Source of the DNA: Stachybotrys elegans | Taxonomy: Eukaryota; Ascomycota; Sordariomycetes; Hypocreales; Stachybotryaceae | Assembly: GCA_020746835.1 (NCBI GenBank) | Contig: JAGPNK010000005.1 | Span: forward strand, 248,001 to 312,000 | Reading direction: 5' to 3' | DNA length: 64,000 bases | Shown here: piece after piece, positions 45,505 to 56,397 of the stretch | How positions within the stretch are numbered: position 1 is the first letter of the stretch | Layout of the letters: each line of letters begins with the position of its first letter | The notes under the pieces: generated by a model | Seen by the model: the letters and a program-made list of their open reading frames with translations, nothing else | The model's database searches: none | Told to the model about the DNA's origin: nothing | Program-made: the position numbers and the translations under genes

Positions 45505-46333
45505 GGCGGTTACTGCCGGCTTCGGGATATTTGCGGTAGGAAAATGTTGGCTTGGAGGAGAGATAGTAGTAACATCTGCTCACATCTTACTCCATACATG
45601 CGGACGATCACCAATCGGATGTCTCGCCCGCCTTCTTGTCAAGTAAGCTTATCTTTGACCGGGCAAACATTCTCATTAGTCAATGGCGGGCAGAATCGTA
45701 CCGATGCGCTGGCTATCAATTCCCCATCCGAGCCAACGCAGCCACGCATCCATTCTTATCATTCTGCCTTCATGGATCCGCAGGAACTTTACAACGAACA
45801 GCCCTTTACAGAACCACCCCGCATACGCCGCCTGCTGTATCCATGCTCTCTCCTCCCTCGACCAACATGGGGCCACCCCGGTTTCTGCCAGACAAGGAGC
45901 TTATCTCTGGCATAAACGACCCTAACCCTGGCGTGGCCTGGCGTGCGGAGGAATGGAAATGAAATGGATATGACTAGCGCTTTCGATACCCAGGCGGGCC
46001 AAGATGATAAGCTGCCTACACGAAGCTGCGCGGCTTCCCTGCGTGTTCGGGACCGCGCGGATCGGCCTACGACTCTTGACGATGGCCCCTGTCCATGGGC
46101 CTTTGGAAAGGCGCAGAAGCTCTCGGCGCCTTGGCGTCGTCAACGTGGAAAGGCGGTCGCTTTTCCACGGAGGTCGGACTCTGGGGAATACATAATACAC
46201 GAGTCCGCCTCCCGGTCTGCTGGGCCTGGATCTTGTCTCTGCTACGGCACATCACTTTCTAAGACTCCTCACAAGCCAATTGACAAGCCCGCCCTCCGCA
46301 GCCTTGTGAAATCACGTCAGACAATCCATCAAG
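45505..46333. other. Intergenic, 829 bp
   Basis: 3' flank of the nucleotidase and promoter of the RidA-like gene. The overlapping frames at 45544-46467 carry no domain. No feature is recognised. Confidence 0.45.
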
Positions 46334-46897
46334 ATGATGTCCTCGAACCTTGCCCGTGCCGCGGCCCTGCTCCTCGCCGCCACCAGCTCCGTGCTGGCTC
46401 ACCCCCGCCCCCTCACCACCCACCTGGGCGACCAAGGCCCGATTCTATGTATGATTCCCTTACGTAGTTGCGCTCACGCTCGCCAATTGATCATTTTTCG
46501 GCTGACACAATTCTAGCTGGCGGTGTTGCGACCAAGGACCTTGTCTACGTCAGCGGAACTGTCCCTACTGTCAACGGAACCATTCCCGAGGGCGTTGAGG
46601 CTCAGACCGTATGTCTCACCGGATTCATGGCTTAAACGTCTCACTTCTCTAACCATTGCACAGGCTGTCATCATTGACAAGATTGCTGCTATTTTCGAGG
46701 AGGCCGGCACCTCGTGGGAGAACGCGCTCAAGACCAGCGTCTTCCTTGCCAACATGGACGACTTTGCCGCCATGAACGGCGTGTACAGCCAGCTGATCCC
46801 CAACCCTAAGCCTGCGCGCACTACCATCCAGGCTGGCAGGCTGCCCGGCAACTTCCTCGTTGAGATTGAAGCTGTGGCCGCTATCCCTCGCTGCTAG
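46334..46897 (+). CDS. RidA/YjgF-family protein with signal-peptide-like N-terminus
   Basis: Exons 46334-46448, 46517-46608 and 46664-46897 join across introns 46449-46516 and 46609-46663 to 146 residues. The RidA fold is clear: GVATKDLVYVSGTVP, the central GTSWENALKTSVFLANMDDF and the ending PKPARTTIQAGRLPGNFLVEIEAVAAI, with the conserved Arg of RT(T)I needed for hydrolysis of reactive enamines and imines. RidA proteins normally lie in cytosol or mitochondria. This one starts with MMSSNLARAAALLLAATSSVLAH, which reads as a secretory signal rather than a basic mitochondrial presequence. If so it would be exported. The length without it matches the usual 125 residues. Confidence 0.9.
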
Positions 46898-47576
46898 AGA
46901 AAATAATAATAAATAATATTTGTTAATTTTCACAACAGAAGATCTGTGCATGGACGACAGGTAAGACAGATTCAAGTCAAGAGAGAGAGAGTTAGGCGAA
47001 CGCGTCCAAGAGTGAGCAATTCAACAAGCAATTCGCCGCTACCCTGGGCGCCACGGACCAGGGTCGTCCGCTCATGTTGCCAACATCAACCACAACCTCT
47101 GGGCCGCACCGTGCGAAGTATGGGATGGTTACTCCAAGTTTAGATGAAGGGAAGCAGGTCTCGCGGGGAGTGAATGGTATTTTGTAGCGATCACGAGTAC
47201 GAGAAGCTTACTATTAATCGACACGAAGCATTCACATGTTCTCGGTCGGGGGCGACTTTTTCGAAGGCAGGGGTATCCTGTCTTTAACCATAGGATACAG
47301 ATTTTCGTGCTTGAATGCCATCGACAAACTCACAGCCAAAGTACTTGGACGCTAATTTGCATGCCTCTTGAGAGAGGGCAACGACTCACCTCTCGCTGCT
47401 TGGGATTGATACATATAGGTATTTTCACAGCTTAGATTTGAACCGCGAGAGTGTAGAATGCGATGAGTAGCACTGTTCAAGTGCTACCTTCTATCTACTT
47501 GACTCGACAAGTGAACCCTGCTAGGTGGGTGCGTGCTCGGTATTCCGGTTGACTACGCCGCGGTCTCCCTTCAAGC
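46898..47576. other. Intergenic, 679 bp
   Basis: Convergent 3' flanks of the RidA gene and the following minus-strand gene. A short AT-rich stretch follows the RidA stop codon (46900-46935). No further feature is seen. Confidence 0.45.
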
Positions 47577-49567
47577 CTACTCCTTCTTGGCCACTCTCTG
47601 CCATGGCAAGAGACTGCTGTAAACGATGTATACAAAGGAGTTATCGTCGTTGTTGTACTTTACCTTGGCGCCCACAAGACTTTCCTTGGTGAAGGCAAAT
47701 GGAGAGTTGTTGAACGACCAACTATACGCGTCGTAACCAGAGAATCTCGCGCCCATCAACTGCAAGACGTCTGACTCGCTTGTCCGAGGCGTCGTCATGC
47801 TCGAGCGCTTCTTGTCATTATCGACATCGATCCAACAGCGTTGCAACCGGAGCACGATAACCCGCGACTTGGGCAGGCGTATCACGTCATGCCACCTTGT
47901 AACACCGGGGCGGTAAGCATGCAGCAGCACGGTGCTGACTTCTCCTTTTTGCCATGTGAACATCTCGGTGTTGTAGGACGGGCTGCTGTTGAGTGTGTTG
48001 AAGAGTGCCTCGTTGCCTTCCGCGTCGAGAATCATCTGGCCGTCGGACACATCAGCGTACGAGACCTCCTTGGACAGCGCGGCAACATCGGCAGCCTTGT
48101 CATACAGCGGCACTAGCTGTGGGAGGCGGAGGAGCTTGCAGGCTTGGATATACTTGTCGGAAAAGTCGGTCCACCCGATCTGGAAGATGGTGGTGACAAC
48201 ACCACCCTTGTTCTTAAGCTCGCTTAACAGAAACCGTCCCTCGCCAACCTTCTCTTCATAGCCAACGCGGAGGTACAAGGTGTCACTCTCAATCTCGACA
48301 TACATGAAAAGCACGTCGTTGTTGCTCGTCCCAGGAAGACCACCCGATGATACCCTGTCATGGTTTCGTTGGGGAATAGCAGCATCTTAAGATCGGCCGC
48401 CGCGTCGTTGAAGGCATCCAGGACACCGACGCTTGAGAGAAGCACGCCAATGGCCGCCACCGGCATTGCGAATTCACCCAGAGGCATCATACCCATAACG
48501 GCAAGCCCCGCGCCGATGCCCGCTAGGACTTTGCCTTTTGTCGTGTTTCCCGAGTCCTCAAGGGTGCAGAAGATGGTAATACTCGTGTTGTTGACAATAG
48601 TGGTCGTCTTCCCAAACCACGGAGTATCTTCATTGCTGGCGTCGTCGGCAGCAGCGCCGGAGGAGGCAGCCTGGGTGGACGCGGCCCGCAAATGCTGAAT
48701 GTGATTTGCGGCCCCAGTGTTAGAAACAGCGATGTTGGTAGCGGGGATGGGCCGCACGCTGAGCATATCGGCATCCCGTGAGGGCAGCAGCTTCTGACCA
48801 TCAACACTTTTGGCCACCGGGGACAATGGAGAGCCATGAGAAAGCGCCACCATGTCCACCATCGCGGTTATGTTACTGGCCCGGGCTGTATCCGTGGCTT
48901 GCTTCACTCTCCACTCGACACACTCCCAGTAGTCACTGTTCTTCCAGAGCTTCATCTTGGCATAGTACCCGTAGACAGTGAAGCTGACGGTGAACTTCTC
49001 TGTATCCTCGCTTACAAGCGTCATGGTGGCCCCTAAATCGTACCAGTATTTGTCGTCCTCGGCAGCAACCCATATTGGGCGCCCGGTGGCGATGATGTCC
49101 GGCACAATCATGCCAAATAGGTAGCTGCCCCAGTAGCCAAGGGCATAATACCGGATCGTCGGAAGGTTGCGCGAGGCGTTGTATTCCGGCACGACTGTCC
49201 TAGCCGAGTAGACACATCTGACGTCCAACTCGGCTACAACGTGGCAGCCGGAATTCGACTTGGGGAACTCGTACATGATGAGATGGAGATTTTTCAGGTC
49301 ACCGCCAGCAACGATATCGAAAGGGTAATACTGGTCATAGAAGATGCCGAAGGTACTGGTCATCGATGGTTTCTCCTGAAGGTCGACGCGGTCGACTGTA
49401 CCACATGCGAGCTTGTTCACAGCTCCATCGCTGCCGGCGTTGGAAGTCCATTTCCAGAAAGCTCGAATTCCGGCGCCGAGCCGGAAGCCACCGTCTTCGA
49501 CCACAAGGTGGAAGGTGGTGTTGCTGGCAAAAGGCGGGTAGTTGAGGACTCCTCTGTAGATGTACAT
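47577..49567 (-). CDS. Large protein of unknown function, frame broken once
   Basis: The start MYIYRGVLNYPPF at 49567 opens about 404 residues, rich in aromatic residues and beta-type pattern, with a strongly hydrophobic glycine/alanine-rich helical stretch (about residues 350-390: GIGAGLAVMGMMPLGEFAM). The frame then changes near 48353-48355, where one more base in the CCC run (GGG on the coding strand) would join it to a second open part of about 258 residues beginning SSGGLPGTSNNDVLFMYVEI. The whole would be 663 residues. The second part has LYLRVGYEEK and a tail with WSFNNSPFAFTKES. No secretion signal or catalytic motif is evident. I do not recognise the family. The hydrophobic stretch might be membrane-active or a buried core. 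Confidence 0.65.
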
Positions 49568-51889
49568 GGTTGCGATGATTGTTCGAGCAGTGCGTGAAAT
49601 TGGAAGCGTTGTAGCTCTCAGTATCAGAAGATGAATACCGTGGTGGAGTGTGTGTGCTGGTGCTGAATGCTAGAGGAGGCAGAGGGGAGGAGACCTTGCT
49701 CATTACCCCTAGGCCGCTATGTCCCTTTAATACGCAGAAATTTGACAGGTTCACTTCACCCCATGGCAGCAATTTTGGGCGGGCTATTCGATGTTGCATC
49801 CGTTCGATAGTGCAAACAGGGCGTAATGATTGATGCTTCAGGCTTGATCGATTGGGCAGTCACTTGCGGGAAGGGCGCTCTCTCTTCCAGGTACTCAGAA
49901 AGCAAGGCAATTGCTTTCCTGATCTTCATGCACAAAGTCATTACTACTACTGCATCAGATTTCTACCTTCAGCTAACCACATGGATGAGGCCACACACGT
50001 GTTCGAGCCTCAGACGACCGTATTGGATAAGAGCACAAAAGTAGAGGGGTGCCAAGATGCTGAGCATTTTTTAGGCAGAACCATGGTCAGCAACGCAACA
50101 CTCGATCCTATCAAAGGTTTGTTCTCTACAAAAGCTGAGATGGTGAATTGTCCTCAGTTCGTCCGCATCGTATGTTTTTTTGTTTTCCAGTCTTCAGCTC
50201 CCTCTTTGGTGTGTACCGGTAGTTGTCTGATTGGATGATGGTATCCCAATGACCCGTAGCCAATGCCTACTTTGAGGCTCAAGAAGTAATTGGAGGCGCA
50301 AGAAGCGGACTCGCTGAATAGATTCTGGTGCACTGCCCGAGTCATCCAACGGATAGTTCGGAATAGCTTTATTTTGTGGCAACAATCTATTGTTCTGGCA
50401 TGCAGTCAGCTTCGCTAACACAAGGCTGCCAATGGGGTAGCAAGAGGGGGTTATGCAGCAAAGCAAGGTCACCGCAGCTGATGAACTGCCGGCATTTCTG
50501 AAGGCTCGAGCATCCCTTAGACATGGAGTATGTATCATTGCCTGAAACTCGCACACGCCAAACTCAGCAGCCATGGAAACAAAGCCAATTGTTCTACCGG
50601 CGTACTTTCGGTGACCTATATGGTTACCAGGTGGGATCTGTTTGCAGGCTGGCCTACGTATTGGTGGATTAGGCTGTGTCTGCAGCTTTTCCTAGAGAAA
50701 ACGAGGCTCTGGCAATCATGCAACTAAAAGCTGGGGAGCTACCTCGGGCCGGCGGAATGACACGCACACGACGTGCATCGAGACAGGGGCATACATGTAC
50801 CGTAGATATTAACTTATCGCTTAGACATGCAGTTAAGCAAATCACAAATACCCATATACACAAGCAAATAGACATGCTGACGCGTCCAGCAACCATGTAA
50901 GATTCTCGACAAGTCCTTCGGGTAGCAAAATGGTCTGATTCATGCAGGCATTCCCTGCCCACCAAGGTTCTCCAGCTCAAATCGTAGTGTCGGGCTTCGG
51001 TAGCGGAAGCACTTTCATTGCTCGGAATGAATGTCCCCGCAGTCAAGCGCAGCGATAGAGAACCAGAAGCATGAGTTAATATGGCTACTCCGTAAAACTT
51101 GCCAAGGAAGATGACGCGTTTGTGATGGTCTGCGATAGGTATGCATATGACTACTGCGAGTCTTTGACCGTCAAAATCTGCCGAAGGCCCTCAGCCACTT
51201 TCAGCCGCGATGAGAGACGATAGGGCAATATTGCTCCACCGAATACAACAAGGCTATGCACTTTCAGCTCGTATTACTACAACTCAAAACACAAAACAGG
51301 AAGTTCGGAGAACTATTCGTAGCGGTTATGCCGCCACCTTATATCCGATAAACAAATGGAGTCTCTGGTCGATGAGAAAGCCCGAGGATCATTCAAAGTT
51401 TGGTTTTATTGGTGACAGGTGATCGAGACCCCTCCTGGTGAGTCGTAAGATTATTGCAAGAGCACACGTGTGGGAACCTAGTTGGTTGGCCATTTGCCGG
51501 AGTAGGGTGCCATGCGGCGGTTTGTCTCGGATTAGTCGAATCGAGCGCCCCGTAGGTGGGTGCATTGAGCAGCTGACGAAGGAGAAACTGGTTACATAGT
51601 CCAGAATGATGGGCAGAATTAAGAAAGTGAGGCTCGAGGTTCGCACCCTTTGGAAAGTGGAGCGGACAATCATGATAATATAAAGTCTTGTGAAGCTGAG
51701 GGGCTAGAGATGAATCTTAGGACTCTCTTCTTTCTCCATCTGCCGTGCCACAGTCTTCTACACTGAATCTTGGAAGGCCAAGAACCACATTCTGACCTTA
51801 CAGCCTCATCCGCTCACCAGAGTCAGACTACAGTTCATCTCCTGCTTCGTCACAAGCAACGACGCCTCATCTGGGTGTGCCCCTTTATC
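49568..51889. other. Gene-poor region, 2.3 kb
   Basis: No gene can be supported. The short frames on both strands have no domain pattern. There are no long repeats and no terminal inverted repeats that would show a transposon. It marks the left edge of an accessory stretch reaching to about 63 kb. Confidence 0.5.
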
Positions 51890-52761
51890 ATGCCTGAACA
51901 TGTTGAGGAGTTCCTCAAAGCCCTCACAGCAAACAGGGTTGGGAATGCCTGCTATTTCGCCTACCAGGATGAGCAAAACCTCGTATTCGAGAAGAGCTTG
52001 ACTGATGGCCTCCTGTCTCCGCCTACATCAATCAGCGCTGCGAGGCCAAATACTGCGGCCACCTACTTTGCTGACCGAGATGAAAAGGTATTACTGCACC
52101 TGATATGAAACAGTATACATAGATTTATTAATCGAAAGCAGAGATACGCATACTTTCTTGGACCAGGGGATGTCCTCCAAGGAGCTTACTACAACGCTGG
52201 CAATGATAAATGGGACGTCACGGATTTGGGTGATTCAAACATCGTCACGCACGGGGATAGCAAGCTTGCTGCAAGCAAGGCTTCTGGTCCTAACGAGGAC
52301 CTGGCCCTCTACTTCCAAGACACCTCTGGGTCCTTGAAAGAAATCGTGTTCGATGGACTGGGACGCCCTGGCCAACCGAGAGGCATCCCGCCAGCATCCC
52401 CAGCCGTTGGAACAAATCTCTGGGCGCTGAAGACTCTTGAAGGCTTCGTCAGGCTATTCTACATTGGCAAGGATTCTGCCATCCACCAGAGCGTCTACGG
52501 GGATGGGGAGTGGTCAGGTGAGTGTTCTGTTCTTGCTGTGTTTAGATTAGCACTAACCCGTCTTCCTAATCAATAGACTCCCGAGTCGAGAATACTGCGG
52601 ATATCTCGCCCAACTCCCGTATCGTTGCAGATATTCGAGAACCATCTTTTGTGCTGTATTTCCAAAATACGGCTGGAGAGGTAGTCTCAGTGACTGAGGG
52701 GGAGCGCACATATGTGGTCAAATATGAACCAATGTGCAGTTATTGTTGTATTGTTTTGTAG
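51890..52761 (+). CDS. Fucose-specific-lectin-like beta-propeller protein
   Basis: Exons 51890-52087, 52142-52517 and 52577-52761 (introns 52088-52141 and 52518-52576) encode 252 residues. Repeated short blades are seen: ACYFAYQDEQNLVFEKSL, YFLGPGDVLQGAYYNAGNDKW, LALYFQDTSGSLKEIVFDG, RLFYIGKDSAIHQSVYGDGEWS and FVLYFQNTAGEVVSVTEG. Each has the aromatic-x-x-x-x-G-x-L/I pattern and the W that closes a blade, as in the fungal fucose-binding lectin family. No signal peptide is present, in keeping with this family, whose members are often cytosolic and may be released. They bind fucosylated glycans and can act in defence or recognition. The upstream frame has no ATG, so 51890 is the best start. Confidence 0.78.
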
Positions 52762-53028
52762 TGGTTGTGGCTGTGCGGTTGCCACTGTCTAGGCCAAAGT
52801 GGGTATGCTTTGGGGATAGCAATCAATATATCATCTTTGAAGAAATCCAGGCATTGCTTTTGCTATTGCAGCTGCTAAGGAGATTAGTTAAGACATAGTG
52901 ACGCAACGCGAAGAGTGGCTCAACAACAGTATAGGTAAGGGCATTGAATATGAAGCCAAAGGGCTGGCCAATAAACTGATAGACATCGAGCAAAATAAAA
53001 TGCTCCCGTTCACGAACCACTGTCGACT
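52762..53028. other. Unassigned stretch before the PKS relic
   Basis: A stop-interrupted plus-strand reading of the type AAAKEIS/DIVTQREEWLNN is noticeable but not recognised. It may be part of the same decayed locus. Confidence 0.3.
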
Positions 53029-54440
53029 GTCTTATTGATCGGTCCACATGGCGCCCTGGCTGCGCCCATGCGACAGATTCTGCAATTGCAAAACCGTCTT
53101 TATCCTGCCACTCCATGCTGAGCAGATATCACAGCGCACCTGATACGGCGCTGCGTCTTGGGGCAAGCGGTTTTCGAGAAAGGCTACGCGGTAAACGTCC
53201 AGGCAATCAATAGCACGGAACAGGGGGATAACAAGATCCCACTGACGACAGGGCTAAAAAGCTATCCATGGAATCATGAAAGCTCATACTGGGCAGAGCC
53301 CCGGGCTAAAAAGCCGTATCGCAACGACAAATGGGCACGACACGATCTTCTTAGTGCTCCAGTCAACTTCAACAATGGCCAAGAGCCACGCTGGAGGAAT
53401 GAGCTCCGGTGCTCGGAGCTTCCCTGTCTCTGGGACCATCGCGTGAATGGCCTGGTGGTGTATCCTGCGGCTGGCTACATAGCTATATCTATAGAGGCTG
53501 CACGCCAGCAAGCATCTGAGAAGGGCCTCAGTACCGAGGGTTATCAACTTCGCGACCTGCAGATAAGGCAAGCTCTTGCATTACCCGAATCCACGGAAGA
53601 GGTTGAAACTATTTTGACTATGTGACCGTACTCGGAGAGTGCGAAGGCCCTATCCTCAACGTGGAAGGAGTTCACAGTCTGTTCTGCCTTTGAGAGTGGA
53701 TCGTGGTCGGAGAATTGTCGCGGTGTTATCTCTGTTAAACCCATACGGATTGCAAACGAGATCAATGGTAAAGACCTACAGAGAAACAGAGAGATATCGC
53801 ATTCACAGAAGCGAAAAGAAATTGTCAGGGGCTGTACTAAATCAAAAACTGGCAAGGAGCTATACAATGAGTTCAACAGCATTGGACTTGATTACCACGG
53901 TGTATTTGCCAACGTCATAACCACCACTTTTGGCCCTGGTCAAGCTCACGGACAGGTCCTATATACAGATATCAATCCATGCATGCCAATGAAACACCAT
54001 GGTCCCTCTGTGGTTCATCCGACATTCTTGGACTCGACCTTCCAGGTAGCCTGTTCATTTCTCACGCATACATCTCAGAGAATATCGCCAGGGCTTCAGT
54101 GTATGTCCAGGCCGATAGGCTGGGCCTTCGGAGCGCCGATATCTCGCTGGACGTTTATGATGACGAGACAAATAGTACATCTCCAAAGGTATCTGTGACT
54201 GGGCTTACTCTCACGTCTTTGACCGGCAGTCTGGCGAGCGACACTAGTAAGAAGCAGCCTCAAGTCTGCCACAAACCACGATGGAGGCCTGATCCGGACC
54301 TTTTAAACACTGGTCAGCTCGTAAGTCATTGTGAAGATCTGAACGTGGACAGACCGGACGATGAAACACTGAAGCTGATGGAAGAGGCAGCATTCTATAT
54401 GACTGAAGAGATGCTGCAGCGTGTTCTTAAATACAGAGTA
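53029..54440 (+). pseudogene. Relic of a highly reducing polyketide synthase (end of AT, DH domain, start of next region)
   Basis: The order of motifs is that of an HR-PKS but only a middle part remains. First comes the tail of the acyltransferase (GPHGALAAPMRQIL, from 53041). Then follow the AT-DH linker (VFEKGYAVNVQAINS; KSYPWNHESSYW) and the dehydratase N-terminal hotdog (HDLLSAPVNFN, LRCSELPCLWDHRVNG, VVYPAAGYI). The DH second half has SIGLDYHGVF, VVHPTFLDSTFQVACSFL and SENIARASVYVQAD, and there is a piece just before the next domain (ETLKLMEEAAFYMTE). Lesions: sequence missing between AT and linker, a TGA at 53623-53625 where the family has Arg, and a frameshift near 54055. No KS, KR or ACP is found in the window, so the protein cannot work. 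Confidence 0.85.
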
Positions 54441-55306
54441 CACAGTATGAGTCACCGAAGCTTCCCAGCCGGGCACCGTCAGTCAGAGCCCTCCATCTGA
54501 CCCCGCCCCAGCCCCCCGTACGTGAGGCCAGCTCGATATCCCGTGGCACCACATGCCTGCGCATGTGTGGCATGTGACATCGCAGCCACCTGTGGCTCGG
54601 CCACTCGGCCAGTTGGCTACCCCGTACGAGCAAGGGCAGCCTGACGATGGCCGTGTTGTTGTTTCTCTCTACTGTCTACGACTGCATTGGTTGCTAGGGC
54701 ACTAGGGAACACACATACTGTTTATCAGCTCTGTACTGCTTCCACCTCACACTGTACACTCGTTTTATCATTATGCTTTCATAACCGCCCCTCCTTACTC
54801 TGTACATTGTATCCACCTAGGCGCGCGCATGTGTGTTATCATGTTGGTCAGTGGGTGTGCCGCAGACATGAATACAACGCCGCAGACTAACATGATTACA
54901 GCGTAGCAGCCTACATGCTGTCCAATACAAATCCCAGCCTGGTGTGTCAGACCACGGGGGCGAAGCTGAATTTTCAGCTTGCTGTCCGTCTGACCATTGT
55001 GCATCGTGTGCAACATAAAGTACGTGACACCTATAGTCGGACCAACGGGCTCGAATAGGCCAAGGGATGGTCAACTGATCTTGACTTTCTGTGTCAGCCC
55101 CCTCCTGCAATGACGCGTTAGGATACCAATCTGACCCAACAAGGAGTTCGGACGTCCAGCACGACCTAAGAAGGAGTTCGGACGTCCGGGAGCAGGACCG
55201 GCTTGAAATACTTGCACACACACCATTTTGCTTGACTAGAATCACAACCACCAGACGCAAGTCCATCCCTTTTTCCCGTATTGAAAGCTGCCAGACCATC
55301 TTCACC
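54441..55306. other. Intergenic, 866 bp, beyond the PKS relic
   Basis: PKS similarity stops abruptly near 54440. There is no recognised transposon. The right end has two 17-bp direct repeats (55141 and 55171). This is also the promoter of the second oxygenase gene. Confidence 0.45.
55141..55187. repeat. Two direct copies of a 17-bp element, period 30
   Basis: The sequence aaggagttcggacgtcc occurs at 55141-55157 and 55171-55187, about 120-165 bp before the ATG of the oxygenase. Each contains the palindromic core GGACGTCC, which could be a paired regulator site or a slippage duplication. Confidence 0.7.
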
Positions 55307-56397
55307 ATGTCTACCGTTCAAAGTTTGGACATCATTGACATTAGTTCATATATTGACCCCAAATCAGCTGGGGACCAGGAAAGAGTCATCACGCAGGTGT
55401 ATAATGCGTGTCGACTTTACGGCTTCTTCCAGGTCAAGGGACATGGAATTCCGCTAGCTACTCAGAGAGCAGTCATCCAGAGCAGCCAAGAGCTGTTTGC
55501 AATCTCTCCCGAACAGAAGCTCAAGATGTCCTTCCTGAAGAACGTCGTCCGCCGGGGGTACGAACAATCTGGAGACTCGATTCGAGACAGCGATGAACTA
55601 CCCGACACCAAAGAGGTAAGCAAACATATCCTTTGTTCGAGTACAACACATGCAATTGAACGGCACTAATGAGCGCCCAGAGCTTCTTTGTAGGTCGCGA
55701 GGAGCCTGTAATTGAAGCACCCGGCTGGCACGGCCCAAACGTGTGGCCCGACCCGCACGTCTTGCCTGCAGACACTTTCCGCAACCCTGTTTGGGAGTAC
55801 TATCAAGCTACAAATCAACTTGGGCGCACAATCTGGGAGATTCTCCTGCGGGGCCTTGGCTTCGAGTCCCCCGAGGAGGTCATGGCGAGGTTCACTAAGA
55901 AGCCCGTCGTTACCCTCAAGCTCATTCGAAGCCCTCCTCAAGCCCCAACACCCAAGGGCGTAGACCCGAGTCGCTTCAGCACTGGAGCGCACACCGACTT
56001 TGGGGGAGTGACTTGCTTGCTACAGCAGCCTGGCAGAGACGGTCTCGAAATATGGAATGCACAAGACAGTGTGTGGATAGATGTACCGACCGTTGAGGAT
56101 GTCCTTGTCATTAACGTCGGTGATCTGATCCATGACTGGTCAGGTGGCGTATATAAGAGCGTGCGACACAGGGCCATAAACAAGTCAAGCGAGGACAGAA
56201 TCTCTTGCGCCACGTTTTGGTTGGGTGATGTGCACGTCAGAAATCCGCTGAACCCCGAGTCGTCGATGGCCGAGGAGACAGTAGGGGAGCGGCTCTACAA
56301 ACGCCTTGGAAAACAGTATGGGCTGTGGGGTGTCATGGATCCCATCGAGTATTCGACTGCAGCGAAAACTGTGGAAGCAACGTGTGTGGTGCAGTGA
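55307..56397 (+). CDS. 2-oxoglutarate/Fe(II) oxygenase, isopenicillin-N-synthase-like (second copy in window)
   Basis: Exons 55307-55615 and 55681-56397, joined across intron 55616-55680 (GTAAGC...GCCCAG), give 341 residues. The DIOX_N half has NACRLYGFFQVKGHGIP. The catalytic domain has GAHTDFGGVTCLLQ (His near 207, Asp near 209), the distal iron ligand in SVRHRAIN (near 266) and the RxS pair that binds 2-oxoglutarate in DRISC. All residues needed for activity are present. Such enzymes often tailor polyketides or terpenoids. Its position between a dead PKS and a P450/acyltransferase pair suggests a role in that former or relocated pathway. It is only distantly similar to the oxygenase at 17.7 kb. 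Confidence 0.92.

Noticed and set aside
52823..53116. Minus-strand frame of 97 codons
   Set aside because: It is the shadow of the AT tail of the PKS relic, which matches the family on the plus strand.
53029..54440. Functional single-domain dehydratase
   Set aside because: The stop at 53623-53625 and a frameshift near 54055 prevent translation of the complete DH domain.
54817..55308. Minus-strand frame of 163 codons
   Set aside because: Low-complexity, no domain, overlaps the promoter of the oxygenase.
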